From: Pontibacter ruber
Lineage (GTDB): Bacteria; Bacteroidota; Bacteroidia; Cytophagales; Hymenobacteraceae
Direction: 5' to 3'
Length of the DNA: 64,000 bases
Assembly: GCF_023630205.1 (NCBI RefSeq)
Contig: NZ_JALPRR010000003.1
Coordinates: 372,001-436,000 of the forward strand
A program made the translations under genes and the position numbers. How positions within the stretch are numbered: the stretch's first letter is position 1; every line of letters starts with the position of its first letter. Below, piece after piece: positions 25,553-33,685 of the stretch. The notes under the pieces were generated by a model. It did no database searches, was not told the DNA's origin, and worked only from the letters and a program-made list of their open reading frames with translations.

Positions 25553-26601
25553 ACTTCGTCGGTGCTTAGCAAAGGTAGTTTAACGGTAAAAGCGGAGTCG
25601 TTCTGGTTTATCTCCACCTGCTCATCGCTCATGTATTTGTAGCGGTTGCTGATGTTCTGTAGGCCCAGGCCGGTAGAAGTTACTTCACTCAGGCGGGGCT
25701 GTAGGTTGTTCTCCACCACCAGTTTGTTTCCGGAAGTATAGATTTTAACCACCAATGGTTTTTTAGAAGTGGAGCCGTTGTGTTTGATGGCATTTTCAAT
25801 CAGCAACTGCACCGAAGTAGGCGGGAGCTGAAGCTGCAATTTATCCTGCGGCACCTCTACTTCAAACTGCACGTTATCACCGAAACGGGTTTTCATGAGG
25901 TAGATGTAGGCATTGGCCAGCTCCAGCTCTTTCTGCAACGGCACCAGTTGTTGCTGTCCGCTGTCGAGCAGAGTGCGGTATACTTCGGAGAGCTGCCCCA
26001 GGAACTGCACCGCCTGGTCCTGGTTCTTGTAAATGAGCGAGCCCAGCACGTTCAGGCTGTTGAACAGGAAGTGCGGGTTTACCTGGTTTTTCAGCGACTC
26101 GAGCTGTGCCCTGAAGTTTTCCTTTTGTAGCTGCTCAGCCCGTAAATGCTCCGCCTGCAGTTGCTTTATGTTCCGTTCGCGCTCCACAAAATAATAAAAG
26201 AAGAGGGACGCTATACTGCTGATCACATAGGCCAATCGCACCCGTGTCGGTAACAGGTCCAGCTGTACATTTGCCAACTCGTAGATGTACACATAAGGCA
26301 AATAATACAGCAAATAACAGATCAGCACACTGGTTAGGATTACCGTAACTCCCTCCAAAATGGCTTTAAATGTTCTCGGAAGATTAGCCAGAGAACTGGA
26401 TGTAAAAAACTTAGAAATAAGGGTATGCGACCAGAATAGCGCCAGTAGAAAGAAAAAAGCAAATGCCAGCTCCGCAAGTACGCCCCTGTTAAATAGCCAG
26501 ATGGTGCCATTGTGTACATACACCAAAGCATAGTATAACAGCACCGTTGTGATAGCGGCAATGCCAATCAGTCTGAGGAAAGGGTAATACTTGCTTCGCA
26601 T
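25549..26601 (-). CDS. LytS-type sensor histidine kinase
   Basis: 350 residues. The N-terminal half has four membrane helices (starting around FLRLIGIAAITTVLLYYALV) with no large sensing domain, then a coiled coil (about 143-170). The His_kinase domain carries LKNQVNPHFLFNSLNVLGSL, where the phospho-acceptor His sits in NPHFLFN, and the ATP-binding part has LLIENAIKHN (N box) and TGLGLQNISNRYKYM (G box). This is the LytS/YpdA family common in Bacteroidota. It is co-transcribed with the LytTR regulator (four-base overlap). Confidence 0.95.
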   Translation of the reverse strand: MRSKYYPFLRLIGIAAITTVLLYYALVYVHNGTIWLFNRGVLAELAFAFFFLLALFWSHTLISKFFTSSSLANLPRTFKAILEGVTVILTSVLICYLLYYLPYVYIYELANVQLDLLPTRVRLAYVISSIASLFFYYFVERERNIKQLQAEHLRAEQLQKENFRAQLESLKNQVNPHFLFNSLNVLGSLIYKNQDQAVQFLGQLSEVYRTLLDSGQQQLVPLQKELELANAYIYLMKTRFGDNVQFEVEVPQDKLQLQLPPTSVQLLIENAIKHNGSTSKKPLVVKIYTSGNKLVVENNLQPRLSEVTSTGLGLQNISNRYKYMSDEQVEINQNDSAFTVKLPLLSTDEV

Positions 26602-26728
26602 GTATTGCTGGGTGTTTGTTTCAGAGAATATACTGATCTGTAATATCAGGCAATGATACTTCTGCTGAATCTTTGGTTTTTATACTTCAGCTCTGTTATA
26701 AGGTGGCGTAGCTAACTTATAGGTTTGG

Positions 26729-27130
26729 TTATAGTCTGTTTTCTATTTCTTCCTTTACCTTTCTTAAGTATTTTACAGCTTTCTGTCGGTAACTCCAAGG
26801 CTTTACTTTTGCTGGAAGTCTGCTTAACCAATGGGAATTGGGTCCTACATATCCAGGTCTTTTTTCACTTAATGCTATTGATGTCGGAAGCAATTTCATT
26901 GAAAGGATATCTATACAATGTTCAAGCTGCTCGATTGAAGAGAAGATAAAAGTAAAGCCATCAACTTCTACGTTATAGATTTTGTACATGCCTTTTGAGT
27001 CCCGTTTAGGCGCTGGTGGGTCAAACTCTTCTGCGGCAACCCAAAGCTTATTTTCTTTTTCGATATGTACCCAATATGCCATAGGAGCGGCTTGCCAAGT
27101 ATCACTATATCCTATTTCATATTTTTTCAT
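26729..27130 (-). CDS. Hypothetical protein
   Basis: 133 residues from ATG 27128-27130; the frame is open upstream only to a TTG codon, so this ATG is preferred. Soluble, no signal peptide, Trp- and Tyr-rich at the N-terminus (KYEIGYSDTWQAAPMAYWVH) and basic at the C-terminus. I do not recognise a family. AT-rich relative to the two-component genes. It sits between the LytS gene and the receptor operator region on the minus strand, and need not be related to them. Confidence 0.6.
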   Translation of the reverse strand: MKKYEIGYSDTWQAAPMAYWVHIEKENKLWVAAEEFDPPAPKRDSKGMYKIYNVEVDGFTFIFSSIEQLEHCIDILSMKLLPTSIALSEKRPGYVGPNSHWLSRLPAKVKPWSYRQKAVKYLRKVKEEIENRL

Positions 27131-27207
27131 AATCTGAGATTGACCTTTACAGCCTCCGAATAAAAACAAGTTATAGCTAAGAAGCAAACCGGCTCCAGGC
27201 TATACTT

Positions 27208-27317
27208 CCATTTCATCCCCCTAAAGCACACTTTCATTCCCATCCTTATTCCATTTCATCTACCGGAATTCCGCTTTCATAGTGACCAAATCCCGCTTCA
27301 TCAGAACCTGATTTCAT
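27208..27317. promoter_or_regulatory. Five phased TTTCAT direct repeats, likely LytTR operator
   Basis: The CAT of successive TTTCAT (or CTTCAT) units falls at 27214, 27235, 27257, 27278 and 27299, that is, at 21, 22, 21 and 21 bp. A sixth TTTCAT (CAT at 27315) breaks the phase. Neighbouring bases are also alike (often C-rich, e.g. CCATTTCATCCCC, CACTTTCATTCCC). A pitch of 21-22 bp places each copy on the same DNA face, as known for LytTR-domain regulators. The array ends 84 bp before the receptor ATG. Confidence 0.7.
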
Positions 27318-27400
27318 ACCTGTTTACAGCACCTGATATTTGACTTAATGATCAGCGCAGGCTGAAAGAAAAGCATGTAAAACTTAAACGAAATAAAACC

Positions 27401-29836
27401 ATGAAATCAGTTCAACTCTTAATGATCCTGTTGTTACTTTCCTTCGGAACAGGAGCTTTTGCGCAGGGCAAAGGCACACTCAGCGGCACTGTAAATGATG
27501 GGAAAGGACAGCCGCTCGGCTTCGTGAACGTGGCCGTACTAAAAGCTGCCGACAACACCATTGCTACCGGTACCATTGCCGATATGGAAGGTAATTTCAC
27601 GATTGCAGCACCTGCCGCCGGCAAGTATAGACTGAAGCTTACGTTCCTGGGCTACCAGGCTTTGGAAACTGCTTTGTTCGAGGTAACAGGGGAGGGGCCG
27701 GGCAAAAACTTTGGCACCCTTATACTTGCCGAAGACGCTCAGGTGCTGAAAGAAGTAACCGTGCAGGCCATGCGCCCAACGGTTGTGGCCGAGGCCGATA
27801 AAATGGTGGTGAGCGTGGAGGGCACTGCCCTGGCAGGTGGCAGCACTGCTTACGAAGTATTAACTAAATCACCGGGTGTGTGGGTAGACCAGGACGGAAG
27901 TATAAAACTAAACGGTAAGGCGGGCGTGCAGGTAATGCTGAACGGAAAGCCTACCTACCTGTCGGCAAAGGAGCTGCAGAACATGCTGCAAAGTATGCCT
28001 GCCGAGAACATTAAAAACCTGGAGATCATCTCCAATCCATCGGCAAAGTATGAGGCAGAAGGCACTTCCGGAATCCTGAACATCAACCTGAAAAAGAACG
28101 AGACCAAAGGTATGAGCGGCAACGCGTACGCAGGTTATCAGCATAACGAAATGCCTGGTTTTACGGCCGGCGCAAACCTGAACCATAAGCAGGGCAAGTG
28201 GAACTCTGTGGCGAGCCTGGATCTGGCGGAGCGTACTTTCTACAGAACAAACAACATGCAGCGCACCTACAGCGGTAATGCCGGCCAAAGCCTGGAGCAG
28301 GAAGCTTTAGAGCGGAACCGACGCTTTGTACCTGCCTTGCGCTTGGGCACCGATTACGAGCTGAACAGCAAACACAGCATTGGCCTGATGGCAACTGCAG
28401 CCAATTACCGCACCCACGACAACATCCGGACAAGCGCCTGGCTGCGCGATGGCAACCCGCAACACGACCTGTACATTGATGCCCTGAACAAATCTGAAAC
28501 CAAGTATAACAACAATACCCTGAACCTGCACTACCTGGGCAAGCTCGACACCATGGGCACTACCTTGTCGGCGGATGTGGATTTTGTTACCCTGATCAGC
28601 GAGGATATGTCTATGTTCCGGAACACCTACGACAGCCTGGGCAACAACGCTCCGCTGTTCTCGGACCTGCTGCTGGCTGAAAACCCTGCTTACTACACCA
28701 TCTATTCCGGCAAAACCGACTTCTCCAGACGATTGGGTAAAACAGGTAAACTGGAACTGGGAGCGAAGGGCAGTTATGTGAAATCAGATAACGAGCTACG
28801 TTTTTATGAGTCGGTGGACGGCCAGAAACAGCAGGACAACAGCCGCAGCAACCACTTTATTTATGAAGAAAACATTTACGCTGCCTATGCTAACTACTCT
28901 ACAACATTTGGTAAAAAGTGGAGCCTGCAAGCGGGCCTGCGTGCCGAGCAAACCAATACCAAAGGCAACTCCAAAACTCTGGATCAAACTACAAAAAGAA
29001 GCTATCTCGAACTGTTCCCAAGCCTGTTTGTACAGCAGCATGTGAGTGAGAATTACCAGATCAGCTATAGTTTCAGCCGCCGTATTAACAGGCCACGCTA
29101 CGAAAACCTGAACCCCTTTGTATTCTACATCGACCCTTACTCTCTGGTAATAGGTAACCCGCAGCTAAAGCCGCAGTATACCAACGCTTTCTCGGTAACC
29201 CAAACCCTGAAACAGAATTACATGCTGGTGCTGGGCTATGCCAAGTCAAAAGATTTTGTAACTGAGATACATAACCAGGTGCCGGGCGAGCAGGTGGTTA
29301 CTTTCCAGCAACAGAACGTAGACGACGCCGCCAACATGCACGCTACCCTGGTAGCACCTGTGCGCCTGTCCAGCAACTGGCAGATGAGCAACACGGCAAC
29401 TATCGCTTACCAGAGCTTTGCCCAGAAGGCCGCAGACCAGCTGCGCGAGAACGAACAGGTAAGCTTCTCGGCACAAACAACGCAGAACGTGCAGCTGCCA
29501 AAGGATATCAAAATGGAAGTTAATGCCGCTTATCAGGGCCCAACTGCCTATGGTTTTTACAACATCAAGTCGAGCTGGTGGCTGGATGCAGGTGTTAAAC
29601 GATCGTTCCTGCAGGATAAACTGGAAGTAAGCCTTGCGATGACAGATATTTTCCGCACCCGCCGCTTAAAAGGCGATACTATGCTGAACGGAAACGGCAT
29701 TACTTCCCAGCAATACCAGGGCACGCAAAGCTTCAGAATAAACCTGCGTTACCGCTTCAGCAAAGGCAGCAAGTTCGAGGCTAATGGCAGAGCAAATAAG
29801 CTGGAGGAAATGGAGAGAGCAGCAGGAGGCAAGTAA
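27401..29836 (+). CDS. Outer-membrane beta-barrel receptor (OMP_b-brl_3/TonB-type)
   Basis: 811 residues with a signal peptide ending GAFAQG. A carboxypeptidase-regulatory-like Ig domain (about 25-110: GTLSGTVNDGKGQPLGFVNV) is followed by a plug-like part (about 120-230: EVTVQAMRPTVVAEADKMVV, LNGKAGVQVMLNGKPTYLSA) and a long beta-barrel to the C-terminus. This is the outer-membrane beta-barrel family (PF14905) of Bacteroidota, related to TonB-dependent receptors but shorter than SusC. No SusD partner follows. The phased repeats upstream and the LytS/LytTR genes close by suggest it is the target of that system. Ligand unknown. Confidence 0.9.
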   Translation: MKSVQLLMILLLLSFGTGAFAQGKGTLSGTVNDGKGQPLGFVNVAVLKAADNTIATGTIADMEGNFTIAAPAAGKYRLKLTFLGYQALETALFEVTGEGPGKNFGTLILAEDAQVLKEVTVQAMRPTVVAEADKMVVSVEGTALAGGSTAYEVLTKSPGVWVDQDGSIKLNGKAGVQVMLNGKPTYLSAKELQNMLQSMPAENIKNLEIISNPSAKYEAEGTSGILNINLKKNETKGMSGNAYAGYQHNEMPGFTAGANLNHKQGKWNSVASLDLAERTFYRTNNMQRTYSGNAGQSLEQEALERNRRFVPALRLGTDYELNSKHSIGLMATAANYRTHDNIRTSAWLRDGNPQHDLYIDALNKSETKYNNNTLNLHYLGKLDTMGTTLSADVDFVTLISEDMSMFRNTYDSLGNNAPLFSDLLLAENPAYYTIYSGKTDFSRRLGKTGKLELGAKGSYVKSDNELRFYESVDGQKQQDNSRSNHFIYEENIYAAYANYSTTFGKKWSLQAGLRAEQTNTKGNSKTLDQTTKRSYLELFPSLFVQQHVSENYQISYSFSRRINRPRYENLNPFVFYIDPYSLVIGNPQLKPQYTNAFSVTQTLKQNYMLVLGYAKSKDFVTEIHNQVPGEQVVTFQQQNVDDAANMHATLVAPVRLSSNWQMSNTATIAYQSFAQKAADQLRENEQVSFSAQTTQNVQLPKDIKMEVNAAYQGPTAYGFYNIKSSWWLDAGVKRSFLQDKLEVSLAMTDIFRTRRLKGDTMLNGNGITSQQYQGTQSFRINLRYRFSKGSKFEANGRANKLEEMERAAGGK

Positions 29837-29865
29837 ACCCAAAAGTGATAAACGGAGATTTGAAC

Positions 29866-29906
29866 AACTCCTTTGGCTCAGGGTGTGGCTCTGGGCCAAA
29901 GGAGTT
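29866..29906. terminator. Terminator after the receptor gene
   Basis: A 12-bp stem, AACTCCTTTGGC (29866-29877) and GCCAAAGGAGTT (29895-29906), followed by TTAT. Confidence 0.85.
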
Positions 29907-30247
29907 TTATAGATGGTGAATGCATTCTTTACTTCTGCTAAAGAACAATAGCTGAAAGTGTTAGAGATCTGATGAAATATTTTTTAGAAAATAATCATAT
30001 TTTTTTAAAATTTATTTGTGCAATTTTTAATTGATCTCTCCCAGTCAACTCTTAGGTAAAAAATTCTCAGTAGAGGGTACTTAACACAAATCGCATGAAA
30101 ATTATTTTGAAATCATAAGACTAGCAGGATGGATGTTTTAACAATGTTAATAGTACAATTAAGTAATAACATATAAATATATAATGAAACATTGGTGTTT
30201 GCAGCAGGTATAAGGAGCATTGTTAAACCTAAAAAACCATAATCTAA
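29907..30247. other. AT-rich upstream region of a lipoprotein gene
   Basis: About 340 bp, strongly AT-rich from 29975 to 30190, with no ORF. It should include the promoter and a long leader of the lipoprotein gene at 30248. I find no clear -7 element or riboswitch fold. Confidence 0.4.
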
Positions 30248-30925
30248 ATGAAAAAAGTAACAATGCTCGCCCTGCTGGCCATCCCAGCGTTGTTTACCAT
30301 GAGCTGCTCTGAAGACCAGGATGTAGCTCCAACTGCTTCCTTAAAATCTTCAGCCGAGGCTTTGGCCACAGGCAATGGTGCTCCAAGCGGCGAACACTAC
30401 AACTTAAACATCATTGGTGTGCCAAAAGGCAAATCTGCCACTATGGACGGCAACAGCGGCCACAGAATTTTTGTAAACCTGGATGGCAACAGCAAAATCC
30501 TTTTAGCTGAAGGTGACACCTACCAGGTACTGGACGCAAACGGTACGGACGGAGATGGTGCCAAGTTCCAGCTGCCAAACCCGGATGTTGACAACGACGG
30601 CATCACTTCTTACTCTGTATGGGCCCGTGCACTGGGCAAACCAGGCGGCAGCTCTGTAATGACAACCTGCGCTTATGACCCGATTGCCATGGAAGACGTG
30701 TGCAGCACCGAAAACCTGGTTTCTGTAAGAGAGAAAGGAAAGTCCTCGTTCACAAACGTATCAAAAGACCTGCTCTACATCTATGCTGACCTGGACAGCG
30801 ACGGCACCACAGAGCGCTACCCGCTGTTTGACGACAGACTGCAGGATTACTACTGGAGCTACGACAACAACGGTCTGAAAGTACTCCAGCTGCGTTTCTA
30901 CGAGATCCCGACTAACGTAAACTAA
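30248..30925 (+). CDS. Asp-rich lipoprotein, unknown function
   Basis: 225 residues. The lipobox is FTMSC in MKKVTMLALLAIPALFTMSC, followed by an unstructured linker. The body (about 50-225) is rich in Asp, Asn and Gly, with DVDNDGITSYSVWARALG and ADLDSDGTTERYPLF resembling calcium-binding D-x-D-x-D-G loops. Two Cys residues (TTCAYDP, EDVCSTE) may form a disulphide. I do not recognise the family; a surface or periplasmic calcium-binding role is only a suggestion. Monocistronic, with its own terminator. Confidence 0.75.
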   Translation: MKKVTMLALLAIPALFTMSCSEDQDVAPTASLKSSAEALATGNGAPSGEHYNLNIIGVPKGKSATMDGNSGHRIFVNLDGNSKILLAEGDTYQVLDANGTDGDGAKFQLPNPDVDNDGITSYSVWARALGKPGGSSVMTTCAYDPIAMEDVCSTENLVSVREKGKSSFTNVSKDLLYIYADLDSDGTTERYPLFDDRLQDYYWSYDNNGLKVLQLRFYEIPTNVN

Positions 30926-30947
30926 GCTACTGCTTATATTAATAAGA

Positions 30948-30978
30948 AGAGCCACTGCCTGCGAAGGTCAGTGGCTCT
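30948..30978. terminator. Bidirectional terminator
   Basis: A 10-bp stem, AGAGCCACTG (30948-30957) and CAGTGGCTCT (30969-30978), between the convergent lipoprotein and GH13 genes. Confidence 0.85.
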
Positions 30979-31055
30979 CTTGCTTTTGATATCTACATTA
31001 CCGGGTAATTCATTTCTCTTTTAACAAACCCAGGTTATTGTTCTCTGTTTACTGC

Positions 31056-32726
31056 TCATTGTTTGCTGTTACCTTTCTTTCCTCTGTGCAGCAGGTGGCT
31101 CAGGTCACCGGTACGGAACCAGCGGTAACCGTAAGCCTCCATGGTTATGTAGTGGCGGCCTTTCTCGTCAACGGCGCTCTTGTAGTTTGCCATCAGGTCA
31201 ATCAGCTTTTCTTCCTGCTTCTGCTTTAGGTTCAGGACTACTTCATGGGGCTGCACGTCGAAGTTGTGGAGTACAATAAGGGAGTTACCTTTCCAGTGAT
31301 AGTGCATGGCCAATACCTGTGGCGTGTCGGTCTGCAGGATTTGCCAATCGCCCCAGCCAATTTCAGGACACTCCTTTCGCAGGCGTATGAGGCTCGTCAT
31401 CCAGTTGAGCAGCGATTCCGGATTGCGGCGCTGCTCTTCTGTGTTAACGTGTGTGTAGGAGTAAGGACCTTCACTGATGATGGGGTGAACTAATTTTTTT
31501 GCTGTTGAAAAGCCCGCCTGCGTATCATCGGACCACTGCATGGGTGTTCGTACGGCATCCCGCTCCTCGAGCGTCAGGTCATCGCCCATCCCAATCTCAT
31601 CACCGTACCGGATTACCGGCGTGCCAGGCAGTGAGAACATAAGGCTATAAGCCAGCTCAGTTTGCTGCCGGCTTCCCAGCATAGGCGAGAGGCGCCGTCG
31701 TATGCCCCGGTCGTAGAGTTGCATGTGTTTTTCGGGTCCGAAGCGTGCGAATACTTTTTGCCGCTGCTCTTCAGTAAGCCGCCCCAGGTCCAACTCGTCG
31801 TGGTTGCGCAGGAATTGTGCCCATTGTGCCGTCGGGAACAACCCTTTGGTTGCTTCCAGGGCTTTAACCAAGGGTTCGGTATCAGCGGTAGCCAGGGTAT
31901 AAAAAACATGCTGGTTCACATAGAAGTTAAACATCAAGTGAATGCCGTCACCTTCTTCGCCAAAGTATGGCTGGGTCTCTTCCGGCAGCACATTGGCCTC
32001 GCCCAGCAGCACGGCATCGCCCTGCCGCCATTGCAGGAAACGGCGCATCTCACGCAGGTACTCAAACTTCAGCTTGTGCTGGTCTTTGCCCGGAACGGTG
32101 CTTTCAAGTATAAAAGGAACGGCATCTACCCGGAAACCAGCTACCCCCAGCTCCAGCCAGAACCCCATGATCTTGTAAACCTCTGCCCGTACTTCGGGAT
32201 TGTCCATGTTCAGGTCGGGTTGGTGCTCAAAGAAGCGGTGAAAAAAGTAGGCGCCTGCTTTCTTATCGTACGTCCAGGTAGCTTTCTGTACTCCCGGGAA
32301 TACCATGCCTTCGTCCCAGTTGGAAGGTTTTTCTTCAGACCAGACATACCAGTCGTAATACCGGGAGCCTTTGCCATTTCGCGCTTCCTGGAACCAGGGG
32401 TGCTGGTCCGAAGTGTGGTTCACCACGAGGTCCATGATCACTTTGATGCCGCGTTTTTTAGCCTGGTGCATGAACTCCACAAAATCGCCGCTGGAGCCAT
32501 GCCGGCGGTCTACACCATAGTAATCGCTGATGTCGTAGCCGTTGTCTTTGTTCGGGCTGGGCTGGAAGGGAGCAAGCCAGACGGTATCTACCCCCAGAGA
32601 GTTGAGATAGTCCAGGCGGCGGCAAAGCCCTTCAAAGTCGCCTACGCCATCTCCGTTCACATCCATGAATGTTTCAAGGTCGAGGCTGTAGATAACTGCA
32701 TTTTTGTACCAGAGGTCTTCTATCAT
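31056..32726 (-). CDS. treS: GH13 enzyme, trehalose synthase (TreS)-like
   Basis: 556 residues. The (beta/alpha)8 barrel of the alpha-amylase superfamily is complete: region I DLVVNHTSDQHPWF, region II GFRVDAVPF (catalytic nucleophile Asp), region III LLGEANV (acid/base Glu) and region IV FLRNHDELDLG (stabilising Asp). The VNHTSDQHPWF, EANV and FLRNHDELDL forms are those of trehalose synthases, which interconvert maltose and trehalose, and the length (about 550) fits TreS without a fused maltokinase. A related GH13 hydrolase is the main alternative. No signal peptide, so cytoplasmic. No glycogen or trehalose gene adjoins it. Confidence 0.82.
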   Translation of the reverse strand: MIEDLWYKNAVIYSLDLETFMDVNGDGVGDFEGLCRRLDYLNSLGVDTVWLAPFQPSPNKDNGYDISDYYGVDRRHGSSGDFVEFMHQAKKRGIKVIMDLVVNHTSDQHPWFQEARNGKGSRYYDWYVWSEEKPSNWDEGMVFPGVQKATWTYDKKAGAYFFHRFFEHQPDLNMDNPEVRAEVYKIMGFWLELGVAGFRVDAVPFILESTVPGKDQHKLKFEYLREMRRFLQWRQGDAVLLGEANVLPEETQPYFGEEGDGIHLMFNFYVNQHVFYTLATADTEPLVKALEATKGLFPTAQWAQFLRNHDELDLGRLTEEQRQKVFARFGPEKHMQLYDRGIRRRLSPMLGSRQQTELAYSLMFSLPGTPVIRYGDEIGMGDDLTLEERDAVRTPMQWSDDTQAGFSTAKKLVHPIISEGPYSYTHVNTEEQRRNPESLLNWMTSLIRLRKECPEIGWGDWQILQTDTPQVLAMHYHWKGNSLIVLHNFDVQPHEVVLNLKQKQEEKLIDLMANYKSAVDEKGRHYITMEAYGYRWFRTGDLSHLLHRGKKGNSKQ

Positions 32727-32863
32727 AGAGGTGTTTGTGTGTAGGAAAAGAATAATCAGCGATTCGGGTTCTAGGTGATCAGGCGTGCGGCATTATACTT
32801 TGTATAACATGGAGCGATGCTGCCTTCAGGTATACTTATACTATAATGCTTGCCGGGCAGAGA

Positions 32864-33052
32864 CTACTCAACAACCCTGTAACTGCACGCGCCTTCGGTC
32901 TGATATTCTATTTTCTCATCGGCCATCAATTCCTCTATTATTTTATCGGTATACTCCTTACTAAAGCCCAGGCTTTCTCCTAAGGCTCTTTCGTCGAGTT
33001 TGCCATCGTTTTGCCGCAGGGCTTCCAGGTATTTTTCTTTGTCTTTCTCCAT
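32864..33052 (-). CDS. Small winged-helix-like protein
   Basis: 62 residues from ATG 33050-33052; an upstream extension of the frame has a composition unlike the core and is rejected. MEKDKEKYLEALRQNDGKLD is followed by ERALGESLGFSKEYTDKIIE and ELMADEKIEYQTEGACSYRV, reading as helix, helix, recognition-type helix, then a beta-hairpin: a compact winged-helix fold. Similar small proteins occur as orphans in Bacteroidota. It could bind DNA or be a protein-interaction module. Confidence 0.68.
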   Translation of the reverse strand: MEKDKEKYLEALRQNDGKLDERALGESLGFSKEYTDKIIEELMADEKIEYQTEGACSYRVVE

Positions 33053-33685
33053 GGTTTTTAAGTTGGTGGTTGGTTGGCCAGGTAAAGCATACCTGGCTGG
33101 TTTAGCCTTCCTGTATACTTCTTTCAAAATGGCATGGTTGTGTTGGCGGAGCTTAGGTAAAGGTTTCGCTGTGCTTTTCTCCATACTTCTGTGGTGCGTA
33201 GTGCTGGCTTCTGTTTGCTGCCAGAAAGTATGGTTAGGCTGCAACTGTACCAAATGTTTTTTAACCTAAGTGCTGTATCGGGTGCCACACACTTCTGGAG
33301 TTTTTATACTTACTGTCAAGGTGTAGAAAGGGGATGTTCTATTGGCTAAACACCAAAGTTGTGACACAGCTGCAGTGTCGTGACTTTGGTGTTTAGCCAA
33401 TAATTGTGAGGCCGGCTGCATGCCCTGAAATAGCTCAGAAAAACTGTATAGCATGCGGTAAAATAAAATGAATATATGAAAAGTGGAATGTTACTTTTTG
33501 CATTAAAATGGCCTTGTTGAAGTGCGTTGTATCTTGTCTTTTAGTCTTAAAATTCAATTTTGTCCTGTAAATACGTCTGACGAAGCTTGTTACTTTTTGG
33601 TGAGGTTTTTCCTTTAAATCAAGGTTGTTATTTCTAATATTTGACATACAACATTTTATTCTCACCTAAAAACAAGTTAACTATC
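33053..33685. other. Intergenic region with a 61-bp hairpin
   Basis: About 630 bp between the divergent winged-helix and subtilase genes. It holds two heptamer copies (33114, 33305), the long inverted repeat at 33341-33401, and a markedly AT-rich stretch (about 33440-33680) upstream of the subtilase gene, where its promoter should lie. Confidence 0.5.
33341..33401. repeat. 61-bp near-perfect inverted repeat
   Basis: Arms 33341-33367 and 33375-33401 pair over 27 positions. The outer 19 base pairs are perfect, then come three G-U type positions and five more perfect pairs, around the 7-nt loop AGCTGCA. No T-run follows either arm, so it is not a classical terminator. Confidence 0.8.

Noticed and set aside
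24800..25642. A 280-codon open frame on the + strand
   Set aside because: Antisense to the LytTR regulator gene, which has all receiver and DNA-binding motifs.
27208..27317. A CRISPR-like short repeat array
   Set aside because: The repeated unit is only about 6-10 bp and the spacing is 21-22 bp; a phased operator explains it better, and no cas gene is present.
31662..32744. A 360-codon open frame on the + strand
   Set aside because: It is antisense to the complete GH13 gene, whose catalytic motifs are intact. The product has no family features.
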